This document shows, piece by piece, positions 1 to 12,400 of a stretch of DNA of 59,375 nt (positions are counted from its first letter, which is position 1; each line of letters begins with the position of its first letter). Under the pieces are notes generated by a model. The model was not told where the DNA came from. It ran no database searches and saw only the letters and a list, made by a program, of their open reading frames with translations. The stretch is from DAOTWP01 sp034435675. Its GTDB lineage: Bacteria > Chloroflexota > Anaerolineae > Aggregatilineales > Phototrophicaceae. The DNA lies in contig DAOTWP010000101.1 in the NCBI GenBank assembly GCA_034435675.1, positions 1 through 59,375 on the forward strand, read 5' to 3'. Both the position numbers and the translations under genes were made by a program.

Positions 1-251
1 TGCAGGCAAAGATCGCCGCGCTGCTCGCCACCGACAAATTGGTGCGAGTCAAAGTGCGTGGCAGCAAAAAGAGCGTTGTTGATCTGCGCCCGCTGATTTA
101 CAACCTGCATATTGACGACGCCGGGCACTTAATCGCCCATCTGGCGGCGGGCGATCACGGGAACTTTCGCCCGGATGAACTGCTGCATGAGCTTGGGCTG
201 GATGCCCTGCCACATAGCATTCATCGCTTTAGACTTCACCTGCGAAAATAA
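1..251 (+). CDS. C-terminal end of a DUF2344 (TIGR03936-like) radical-SAM-associated protein, 5' truncated
   Basis: The frame is open from the window edge (first full codon at base 3) to a TAA at 249-251, about 82 residues. The tail carries a basic strand, then 'VVDLRPLIYNL', then an Asp/Gly-rich segment and 'ELLHELGL'. This pattern is typical of the end of the DUF2344/TIGR03936 family, usually found beside or fused to a TIGR03960 B12-binding radical SAM protein. Such a protein is encoded at 16272-18209 here, so both halves of the usual pair are in the window, but about 16 kb apart. The molecular function of the family is not established. The domain call rests on motif memory over a short fragment. 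The internal ATG/TTG codons are not the real start. Confidence 0.6.
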   Translation, partial: QAKIAALLATDKLVRVKVRGSKKSVVDLRPLIYNLHIDDAGHLIAHLAAGDHGNFRPDELLHELGLDALPHSIHRFRLHLRK

Positions 252-481
252 ACGAATTGTCAAGACTTTCTAGATTATCCGTAACCTTCACACGCGAAAG
301 TCGGTACTTGATGTGATGATGAAATAGACGCCGCAGCCACAAACAGCGCAGAGGTCTTGACTCTTCTGTGCTGACCAGGAAGTTTGCCGCACAACAGCGC
401 GCGACGTCAGACTAAGGAGTACCTATCTCACATGTCAGCAGTTATCCGGATTCACAGCACTTATTCAGGGAGGCTTGGGCG
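252..481. other. Intergenic leader of the giant gene
   Basis: This 230-base spacer has no ORF I would support. A TTGACT box lies at 357-362, but no acceptable -10 box follows at 16-18 bases, so I do not call a promoter from it. The only clear signal is a strong ribosome binding site, AGGGAGG at 467-473, eight bases before the ATG at 482. It fixes the start of the giant gene. Confidence 0.6.
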
Positions 482-3400
482 ATGAGTCTCAGACACAAAC
501 GGTTACTGAATAACCTCGTCACCGTATTAACTCTGGTGACAATTATCGGGGGAACGTTTCTCCCAGCGCTCAGCGTGACACTGGCATCCGCCCAGGAAGT
601 CACGCCAGAGCCTGCGCCGATTGAGACCACACCTGAGCCGATCAGTGCGGAGGGTACTCCTGAAAGCACAGTTCCGCCCGCAGCCGCAACCTCCACCACA
701 GTACCGGAGACGACAGAAGAACCTGTCGCGCCGGTCACTACCCCGGCGGCAACCGAAGAACTTACACCGCTGCCGCCAACGCTGTCATTTTTTGAAGACA
801 ACTTTCAGGACGGCGATTACGCGGGCTGGTATATCAGCGCCGATTGGCAGGTCAGCGCCGAAGATGGCAACCTGTTCCTGCGCAGCGCCAGCCCCGGCCA
901 GACAGCCACTGTCGCCGATGTGCGCCTGCAAAATCTGACGTTCAACGCGCGCGTGCGGTTGGGTGGAACAGATACCGCCAGTATTGCGGTGCGTGCGGAT
1001 GCCGAGCGCTACACGGTGCTGCTGACAGCAGACGGAAGTGCGCAGTTGTATCGCGGCACAGTCCTCCTTGCGGAAAGTGTGCTGCCAGAAACCACGCCGG
1101 AAGTGCCTTCGGCACCAACCTGGTTCCTCGTGGGCATTCAGGCAAGCGGCGCGAACATCAGTGTCGCCCTCAATGGCACGCCAGTGCTGACTTACTCTGA
1201 CCCTGCACCCCTCGGCGCAGGCATGGTGATTTTCAGCACGGGTGCCGCGAACACGGGCAGCGTAGACGTTGATGATGTCACCATCAGTGAGCTGCCCGCC
1301 GAGGTCGCGCCGCCGGTGGTCGTCACTACCGAAGCGCCACCGCCTGAACCTGCACCTGAAACCACCGCGGAACCCACCGCGGAAGCGACTGCGGAATCCG
1401 AAGTAACGCCGGAACCAGCAGCACCGGAAGCGACTGCCGAAGCGACTGCTGTAGCGATTGCTGAGCCGGAAATGACCGCTGAACCCGAAGCTACCACCGA
1501 ACCGGAAGCTGCTGACCCGCAGTTCACCGTGCTGCTCGAAGACGATTTCGAGGGTGACCTGTCTGCATGGGCGGCAAGTGAGGGGCTGGCGCTGGTGGAA
1601 ACGGGCGATGGCAATCATGCTGCTGCGCTCTCCGCTGGCACGGCACTCGCCCCGGCGGCGTCACTGTACACTGGTGAAACGTACCTGGACGCGCGCTTCA
1701 CCATGCGCAGCGCCGCGCAGGACAGCACACCCACTGGCTTGAGCCTTACCTTCCGCGCCATGGAAGGTCAGTACTACACGGTGTCGCTTGAAACCGCGCG
1801 CGTGAGTCTGCTGCGCGAAGACGGCACAGGCACCGTGCTGCTGGCAGAAGGCGCACTGACGCTGAACACGGACACATGGTACACGCTGAGCCTGCGCGCT
1901 GAAGGCGGTCACATCGTGCTGCTGCTGGATGGCACGGTGGTGCTGGAATATGTGGATGAGGCGCCGCTGCCCGCCGGGCAAATCAGCTTCGCCGCGAACC
2001 CGGCATCCGACGTCTGGCTCGACGATGTGCGCATTGCCGAAGCAGCAGCCTCTGAGGCAGCCGTTGCGACCCCGCTGGTCAACGCGATTCCCGAAGAACA
2101 GCGTGGCAAGGTCGAAGACATCCTGTTCACGCTGGTCAACATGTATGCTGTGGGCGACGAAGCCGGTGCGCTGGCACTTGCCGCAGAATATGGCATGCTC
2201 ATCAGCGAGGACGGGCAGCGCATCACCGTCATCGTCACCCCCGCAGAAGGCTACACGCCCGATCAGGTCGTCGCGCTGATTGAGACGACCGGCGGTGTTG
2301 TTGAAGGCGTCTTCAGCACTGACATCTACGCGCAGATGCCGCTGGCGAGCTTCGCCGCGTTGGTCAACACGGCGGAAGTCGGCTTCATCCGCCTGCCCAG
2401 CATCGCGGTCTCCACCAGCGCAGCGTTCGCGCCAATGGCGGGCACGCTGGAGCAGCCTGGTACGGCAACCACGACCGAAGGCTTCGACATCATTGGCGCG
2501 TATCCCTGGTACAACGCGGGTGTGCGCGGCGCGGGGGTCACTGTAGGGATTATTGATACTTCATTCGGCGGCAGCAATCACGGACAGCGCGTACTGGAAA
2601 TTGTGCAGGATATTGCACCTAACGCGACTTTCCGCACCTATGCCGTCTCGACCCCTGCACAAATTGCCACGGCAATTACAACCGCGCAATCACAGGGGGT
2701 CAACGTGCTGTTGATCGCACTGGATATGGGCGCGAATGTCAGCTTCGGTGACGGAACAGGCAATTCTGCCGCAGATGGTGCAGACGCGGTTTACGCCAAC
2801 TTGCAAACGGCGCGCAACGCCGGAATGGTCATCATTGTCAGTGCGGGCAACAACGCCAACCGCTATGCATCGTTCAGCAGTGCGGGCAGCGTGACCGTTC
2901 AGGCAGGCAATGGCGACCAGCTTCTGGTGCGCTGGAGCAGCGGCAGTGCCCCTGTGGGCGGCTTAACGCCTACCGGTACTAACGGTGGACGCCTGACCCT
3001 TTCAGGTAACACCACGATCAATGTGAACCCTAACGGCGGCGGTATCGCTCAGGTGCAGGTAATTGACGCAGGCAGCAATTCTGTGGCAGCACAATTTACC
3101 GCCACCAGTGGCAATCTGACGACCACTGGCACCCTGGCACGCCCGGCAGACAGCCCCGATGTCATCGCAGTGGGTGCGGTGTGCGCCAGCTACGATGCCA
3201 ATGACTGGGACGAGACGGATAACTCGTTCAACAGTTCGTATGGTCCTGTTTTCGCGGTTGGGGGTACGGATCCCGGCGTTCTAACGCCACCACTGCCGCG
3301 CAGCCTCAAACCCGAAGTCGTTGGACCTTCCGGGGTCAGCGTAACCGGTCTGGCACGCACAGGTGCCTGTGACGAGACCGATGGCTTCAACGGCACATCA

Positions 3401-6400
3401 GCATCGGCGGCACACGTTGCGGGCATGGCAGCGCTGTTAATCGCGAACCCCAATACGACTCTGGACGCATTCAACAACGGCGCGACGGATCGCCCGGCAG
3501 CAGTCGAGGCGTATCTGCAAATGCACGCTTCAGAACTGCCGTTAGGCGCGCTGGCTGACGGCTTTGACCGCCAGTACGGCGCTGGTCTGGCAATTCTGGG
3601 TGAGGTGAACCCGGCGCAGACCTACAACAGCAGCGGCGGTTACACACTGATTGTCGGTCCGATTACGGCAGGTGGCGACTGCGCTGCCAATATTCTCTAT
3701 GTCGGCAAGAACAACCCCGACAGCCAGCTTCTGGGCACCTTTAGCGATCCTTATATTCACCCCGCACAGGCGCTGGCGCTGGCAGGTACAGGGGACTGCG
3801 TGGTACTGCTGCCCGGCACCTACACCGATGTGATCGTGATCCCGGATAGCTTCCCGGATAACATTACGCTGCGGGCACAATCCAACGCGCGTTCGACCAG
3901 CAATGCCCTGCGCTACAGCACCTTCCTGGTGACGAGCGGCTATGGGGGTACGGCGATTACACTGGAAAACGACCTCACCACGATTAGTGGTTTCCGTTTC
4001 CTGCCGCAGACGCCTTTGAACGTCTCGTTCCCGCTAAACGCTGCGGTTGTCCTGGACGGCGCAGTCGGTTCTGCATTCAGCAACAGTGTGCTGGGCTATG
4101 AGCAGGTCTCTACTCCCGGCGGTCTAACCTCCCTGTGGTGTGACGGGGTGGGTGTCATCAACTGCTGGCGGCGTGCGCCAATTGAAGTTGTCAACGGGAG
4201 TCACAGCGCGGAAGTTCGCAATAACCTTATCCAGAATGTATACGCGATAGGTGGATTTGTAACGGGGATCGTGGTCGATTCGTCTGGCGATGGCGCAGGA
4301 CACTCCAACCCGGTACTCGTCGAACTCAACTACATTCGGCGAACCATCGGCGTAGGTATACCTGGTGACCCAACCTATACCGCCTGGTCCCCCATGATCC
4401 GAGCGATTGACAGCGGAGTGAACATCTACAGCAACACGTTCGCGTACAATCTCTCACAGACAATGGTGCAGCTTGTTACGCCGTCCACCAGCTACGAGAC
4501 CCGTGTGGCTGGCAACATGTTCTTCTTCAACACCATTCGTGCCAATGGTACAGTTGGCGGTTCAAGCAGTGGTCCGCTGGTGCACCTGGACTCAGCGCCG
4601 CGTACATCGTTTATCAACAACAGCATCATCGGCAATGTAATGCCGACAGTCTCACCAGCGACCGTGATTCTGGGGCGCGGCGATGCCAATCTGTCGGTGC
4701 AGACCCCGGGTCCCTATGGAGCCAACACGTGGGAAATCCACAATAACTTCATCTACATCAACAAGCTCAGCGAAAGCACAGGTATCGCTGCCAACTTCGA
4801 GGGCGACTTCGGCTGTGTGGGTTACGATGCAGATGCGGCAATCGTCCGTAACAACTGGGTGGATAACACTGGCGTAGCGCCCATTGGCATCACCGCGCTG
4901 GGCGCGTTACAAAACCCGGTTGACATCGCATTTGGGGCAGTTGACGGTGATGAATGTATAACTCCTTACAATAACGGTGCAGGTGGCGGCGGCAATTTCT
5001 CCAGCGCAGTCAATCCGGCGGCACATTTTGCCGGGCAGGTGCTCGCGTTGCAGCCAATCGAACCCTTGTTCTACCGCCCTAACGACCAGAGCGGCGCGGT
5101 ACCGCCTGGACCGATTAGCCCGGCAGTTAATGCTGGCTACCAGGCAGAAGCAGTCATCATGTGGCCCGACCTTGCTACTGCTCCTGATGCTGGCAGCAGC
5201 GCACGCTACGTCCCGCTCAATACAGGACCAATCGACATTGGGGCGCATGAAGTTGCCACGCTAGACGGCAACCCGCTCAATGTAACCGTGCTGGAAGACA
5301 ACGGGACCTCTGACTCGCAAATTTTCACCATCGACATCGTCGCTGGACCACAGGAAGGTGTTGACGGCGGTTTCCCGGCTTACGAAATCGAACGGGTTGA
5401 CATCCCGCCGGAAGTCTATGGCACGACCTGCCCTGGTGATGGCTGGGTCAATGGTATCAAATTCTCCGGCGAAACACTGGAATACTGTGCGCCGCGCCAC
5501 TTCTATACTGATGCCACCATCCCGGATGTCTATTTCGAAATCACGGTCGGTGACCAGACACCGCTGTCCGTAAGCATCCCGGTAACCGTGATCATCCAGC
5601 CGACCAACGACCCGCCGCTGGCAACCACCGTTTTTGACCGCTACCCGGCACAGGTGGGACAAACGGTGACAATTCAACTACGCCCAGCAGTGAATATCAC
5701 CCCGACCAGCTTCCAGTTCATCGCCGGGGGCGAGGATGATGAGGGCGACTATCCCTTCACGTACCTCAACCCGACGATTGTGAGCTGCCCCGGTGGCAAT
5801 GACTGCAATCCGAATCTGTTCTCACAGACGGATCTCAACAATGCTTTCAGCGGACTCACCGCCGATGGCGTGATCCAGCTTACGCTGGCAGGAAATGAAG
5901 ATGGTTATCTGGACTTCACCTACCAGGTGCGCGATACCAACAACTCCACAATCACCAACACGGTGCGCGTGCGCGCGGTGTCGCCGCTGACGGCTGCCAC
6001 CGAAGGACTGCACGACGATACCAGCCTGGTGTTCACCTACCACGGCGCGGTAGGGCTGACGACTGTCGGCGGGTGGATACCTGTCTACAACGAAACCAGC
6101 ATCAACAACACCCTGCACCAGACTTCAGTCCTGAATGATGCTGCCGAATTCCAGATGGTCGGCGACGGCTTTGTGCTGTACATGCAGGGCAGCGCGCGCG
6201 GCGGTAATTACGATCTGCTGATCGACAAAAACAGCGATGGCGGCTTCGAATCCTTTACCATCGCCTGTCCGTCCTACCGCACTGCGGCGACAATCGTTGA
6301 TGCGCCTCAGGGCATCCTCTCCAACATCGAGCGCTCCAACCGGGTCTACACGGTCTCCTGTACCGGTCTCGGCGACGGGCGGCACACCATTCGAATCACC

Positions 6401-9400
6401 AATTTGACTGATCGAATTGTGCTGGCGATTGACGCGATTGGTGTACTCAACGAACAGGTGGCACTCACCCCCGGTTTCCACGAAGTCAACGAACTGGAAG
6501 TCTACAACGGCTTCCTGGGCAGCGCTTTTGTCGAAACCGCTGACCGTCTGGCATCCAATGGGGTCTCAATGACCACCACCACCACCGAATCGGTGAGTTT
6601 CCGCTTCCAGGGTTCTGGTGTTGCCATTGGCACAGTGCAGGAAGGCATCTACAACGCATCTCTGCGCCAGTGGCGGGGGGCATCGTATCAAATCTGCGTG
6701 AATCCCGCAGGCGCTGTGCCCGAAACGTGCCAGAGCTTTGATAACAGTGTCGGGTTCGCCGGGCGCGCGGCATACAACGTGTTCCGCCCCTTCATGGGTC
6801 TCGACCCCAATGGCGAACATGAAGTAACCATCAGCGTCACGGACATTCCGACGTACAGCACGCTGAAGGCACGCTTCACCATTGACTCGATTGTCGTCTT
6901 CGGACCCCAGTACGTGCCGATGGATGCCGATCCGGCGGATCCTGATCTCGACGGACTGCCCTTCGGCATCATCGAAGATGACCGCCGTGGGCTGCTGGTC
7001 TTCGGCAATGGGCTGGACGACAGTTGGAGCTTCGACACCAACAACACGCGCGTCTCAAACTCGTCACTCTCCAGCATCGCGCGCGGCATCACGGCAGCGG
7101 GTCCGTTTGTGACCTTCCGCATTCCCGGTGATGCCAACGCCATCCACTGGCGGCGCTATGCCAACACGCGCGCAGACAGCCAGAACGTGATGGTCTGTGT
7201 GGGCAGAGCAGAAGGCGCTGCCGCGTGTGAGCAGTATGACCTGCGCACCGCGCCCAACCCGCTGCTGATCCTTGAAAGCGAATTCGATACTGCGTGGGGG
7301 GCAGGCGCAGCGCACACCGTCGAAATCTTCAGCCTGACGAACTTGCAGTTCAACGTGGACAGCCTGCAGGTCTTCAACACTGCCGCGCCGTTTACGCCCG
7401 GTGTCTATGAACACACCACTCCCGGACAGATCACCCTGAATCTGACGGAAGGCACAACGACAGAAACCGACCTGACGCACCCGACCCTGTATTCCGGTGG
7501 CAGCGTCTATCAGGCTTATGACAACGGCGAAACGATGCTGTTCCGTTTTGATGGCACGGGCTTCCAGGCGCGCTTCGTCCTCGAACGCACGGCAAGCACG
7601 GTGCAAATCTGCTGGGCGGAGGGCAACCTGGCTGACCCGGCTGCTGTTGACGCGGCTGTCGCTGCTGACAATGGCACCTGTGTGGACTACGACAACTACT
7701 TTGCCAGTGTTGACTACAACGGATTGCGCACAATTGCCGGTCTGGAGGAAGGCATCTACACCGCCTACATCCGCCATACAGGCGTAACGTACAACCCAAG
7801 CACCCGCGTCGGCGAAATCATGAAGCTGGACACGATCACGGTGCTGGGTGACGACTGGACAGGGTTGAACCCGCTCACTGACGTTGGCGTGCGTTACGAA
7901 ACCAGCTACACCAACCGGCTGACGCAGAATAGTTTCCTGTATTACGGGACCGCCTGGCGTTCGTTCACCGGCACTGCCGCGCGGCTGCAATCTGGCAGCA
8001 GCTATGACCAGATTATGCGCGCAACCGGTGCGGGCATCATCTTCCAGACGGACAACGCAGATATCGTACGCCTGTACCGTGACACGCGCGTCGGTTATGC
8101 CGCGCTGCTGGCATGCGCTGCGCCGCTGGTTGGCGGCACACTCGACTATGCCAACTACACGTGTACGGTGATCCAGAACAACGGCGGCACCGGCAACCAG
8201 CAGGTGTTCAACATCCCGCTGTCGGGCAGTGGCCCTCATGTTGTTTCGATCATGACACTGGACAACCTGACGTTCAACCTGGACGCGATTGAACTGGTTA
8301 ACAGCGTGGCGTCGCTCGCCCCCGGCACGTACAGCGAAAGCCATCCGGGACTGACCTATGACTATGAAACCCCGCCCACCAGCCCGACTACTGTCTGGCG
8401 TACCGTGGTGCTGGCAAGCCGCTATGTGGACAACAGCGCGTTCGAGTCGACTGCCCCAGGCGCACGCCTGACCTTCTCCTGCACGCAGTGTACTGGCTTC
8501 ACGCTGTATACGCTCATGGATCGTTCGAGCGGGCAGCTGCTGGTGGATGTCACAGGTGGCAGTGTCACGCTCAACGACTACGTGCTCACCGCCTACAACC
8601 TGTCCAGCTTCTACGGGACACTGGGCGCGCGCGTCAACCTGACCGACCTGCCGCTGGGGAACTACACGTTCACTATCACTGAGGCAGACCCGACCACCAA
8701 CAAGTTCGTTGTGGACTCGCTGGTTGTGCATGGTGACGAACGCATTGTTACCCTTAACCCCAGTCTGGTTGATAACGCAGCGCGCAATGCGAATAACGAT
8801 CTGGTGTTGACTTTTGGACCGGAAAGCACGGACTGGATCTTCAACCAGGGCCGCACAGCACCGACAAGCCTGTACCAGACCAGCGCTAACACCGTGCGCT
8901 TTGGCAGCACAATCAAGTTCGAGGTAGAAAACACCAACGCCATTACCCTCTACTTCGATACGCGCACCAGCACAACGGCACTGCGTGTGTGTGCGGTTCC
9001 GGCTAGCGGCGCGATCAATAACACGAATTACCGCTGCACCACCGTTGACGTGTTCACGCAGTACGTCCGCAACCGCCAGTACACGTTCACGCTAAGCACG
9101 GAAATCTTCCCGGCGTTCGGCGCATACAATGTCAGCATCACCAATCTCGGTTATGCGCGGGCGTTCAACCTTGATGCCATTGGCATCCACGACCTGAGTG
9201 GCAGCTTGCAGCCAGGCTTATATCAGGACAATCACCCGCAGTTGGTGAACGGCTTCAACAATGGCACCGGCGCGTGGACATCTTCGCCTGAAGCAACCGC
9301 AACCGACGGCAACGTGCGCAGCGGCACTGCGGGCAGCTACCTGGAATTCACGTTCGAGGGCACAGGCTTTGCCATCGTGCTGTCCGAAAGCACGCTGACC

Positions 9401-12400
9401 AGCGGCAGCTATAGGCTATGTTACCAGGCAGGGGCAGGACCCTGTAACTCTACCTCTGAAACCCTGCCGGACGCCGGGCTGCTGGCAGCGCGCAATACGC
9501 CAGTGGCAATCACGCGCGTCGGCTTCGCCAGCGGCACATACACGGTGCGCATCACTAACCTGGATGCCAGCAAACCGCTGCGTGTTGATCGCGTGGACAT
9601 CCTCGGCGATGTGCCAGAAATTGACGGCACGGAAACGGGCAATATCGAAAACACCGACTCGCGGTTGGTCTACTTCCCGTATGGCAGCTTCACACAGTTC
9701 GACAGTACGCTCGCATCCAGCGGCAGCGAACACCGCAGCACGATGCGCGGCGCGATTGCCTACTTTGAGGTCAACAGCTTCAGCGGGAATGTCAGCTACA
9801 ACCGCTACACGCTGGCAAGCTTTGGCGATGCGGATGTCTGCTACGGGGCGATAGGCGACGGACCCTGCATCCCTTCGACCCCGCCCCCGCCCAATCTAAT
9901 CACCATTGACAACCGCACGCCGAGCAATGCATGGCAGCAGGGCGCGAATATCGGTCCGCTGGGCGGAACCAACAACTATGTCTACATCGAGAATCAGGAT
10001 GGACTGACCCTGCCGCTGGACTTCCTGCGGCTGACCAACCCGTCGCAGGCATTGACGCCGGGCACGTATGACAATACCTTCTCCACCGCGACAGACCGAC
10101 TTGAATTTGACGGCAGCTTCGATGTCACCCCCCTGGTGCAGCCGCTGGCATTCGGAGGCGGCGTTCAGAACACAAATGTCGCCAATAGCGTCATGGTCGG
10201 TGTCTTTGAGGGTACGGGAATCAGCGTGCTGTTCACGTTTGATCGCTACGCCGGCCCAGTAGAAATCTGCTGGGATGCCGGTGCGGGCAATTTCGTCCCC
10301 GGTGATGTTGCTACAACCGTCACCAATGTTGAAGGCAGCGGCACGTGCCAGGAATTCAACAACTACAGTGCGGCGACACGTTACAAAGCCGCGCGCACTA
10401 TCGTCGGGCTGGCAAACAACACCTACACCTTCTTTGTGCGGCATACCGGCACAGACTATGATCCGGTCACACGCACGGGCAACACCATGCAGATTGACGC
10501 AGTGACGGTCTATGGCGAGATTGCAACAACAGCACTCACCAGTGTGATTGATCCGGGTGACGGGCGCGTGGAGACCAGCTACGATGCGCGCTTCGCACAG
10601 AATACGTTCTTCTACTACGGGTCGGCGTGGCGTTCGTTCAGTGGTACACGCTACAGAAGCTACTCCGGTCAGAACTATGACCAGTCGTTGAACATCATCG
10701 GGGCAAGCGTGGTCTTCCGCACTAGCGGCGCCAACAGCCTGATGATTTACCGCGACATTCGTGCTGGCTACGCACCGATGCTGGTCTGCGCCGCGCCAGA
10801 AAGCAACCTGAATGACCGTGTCTGCACGCTGGTCAACAACGCACAGGGCACGGGTATTCAACAGCCGGTCAGCGTGCCGCTCAATGGCAGTGGCGCACAG
10901 GTCGTCAGCATCACCACAATGGACTTCGGCACACTGAATCTCGACGCAGTTGAAGCGATCGATGCCAGCGGCGCGCTGACCGAACCGGGTATCTACGAGG
11001 ATGTTGACCCGCGCCTGACGTTCACCAATGCTGACCCCAACACGCCGTGGCAGTATGTTTACAACACCCGCTCATACAGCGCGGGGCGTGCCCGCCAGAG
11101 TACGGTGAACGGCGATACGCTGGAGTTCAGCTTCACCGGAACCGGCTTTGCCATTGGCACGGTGCAGGATGTCTTCGGCGGCGAGATGGAAGTGTGCTAT
11201 GGTACCGACACGACATGGGGTAACGGCGATGACCGCTGCTACACCTATCAGAATGAGAGCCGGATCGCCAACTATAATACGGTGCGCACCGTGACCGGAC
11301 TGGGCAGCGGTACGTACTATGTGCGGGCACGCAACGTCGAGGACGGTAACTCACAGTTGACCAACCCGCCGACGCCGCGTACCACGCGCAACCCGAACCG
11401 CATGATTGTTGACTATGTGCAGGTGTTCACCGATGCCGCGCCGCCTGTAGTCGCCGAAGCCGGCTGGTACGGCGAAACCGCTACCGACGGAACCAATCGT
11501 TACCTGCAACTGCTGCCGGCTAACCGCTGGACAACCTTCGAAGGCAGTCGCTTTGCGCGCGGCTATACCAACCTCAGCTATGTGAGCAGCAGCGACACCG
11601 CCGGGCGTGCCAGCAATCTCTACCCCGGCGCGCCCGCGACCCTGCGCATCCAGATACCGGCAAACACCGCCGCCACGTTCGTTCTCTTTACCGGGACTGG
11701 CACCACCGCAAACAGCAATCAACTGCTCGTTTGCGCAGACAGTGTGCAGACCTCAAGCTGCGCGCCGGTCACGAACGAAATGACACTGGCGAATCAGGTG
11801 GTCATTGACAGCACTGATTTGCCTGCGCTCAACAATGCAACGGGTGCGCCAGTCACGCTGACACTGACGATCCGCACGCTGACACAGGGTTTCTTCCGCA
11901 TTGACGGCTTCCAGGTCATTCACGGCACGGCACTCCCGCAGGGGGTGAATGATAACTTCCTGCCGGACAGCATGTTGAACTTCTCGCCTGACGTGGACTC
12001 GGTACTGGTCAGCGGACGGTGCAGCACGGCAGGCGGTTGGTGCACGCTCAAGACGGCGACGGCATATGGCGGATCACTGGTGCAGACGAGCAATATTGGC
12101 GCGACGCTGGAGTTCACCATCAGCGGCACGGGCTTCTCGGTGATTACGCAGAATGACCGACTCAGCACGCAGATGCGCCTGTGCTACAAACCTGCGGGTG
12201 CCGGTGCCTTCCCAGACATCAATGGCGCAGGTGGCGATCAAGCAGTCTGCCAGACCTTCCTGCCCGAAACGCGCTTCACCTACTACCAGTACGGGTTCAC
12301 AATGCTGGGGCTGCCCGATGCCAGCTACGATGTGCAGGTGATGAATCTGGGAGCAGTCAACCCGGCGTTTACCACCTACATGCTCAAGATTGATGCGGTG

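Noticed and set aside
357..385. Sigma-70 promoter before the giant gene (TTGACT)
   Set aside because: No -10 hexamer with acceptable match at 16-18 bases.
785..1618. 277-codon minus-strand frame opposite the Thr/Pro/Glu linkers
   Set aside because: A low-complexity shadow of a low-complexity linker. No start signal or homology.
7064..8731. 555-codon open frame on the minus strand inside the giant gene
   Set aside because: It lies wholly antisense to well-supported repeats, has no recognisable domain, and is rich in Arg, Val and His in the way expected from complementing Ala/Asn/Thr codons.
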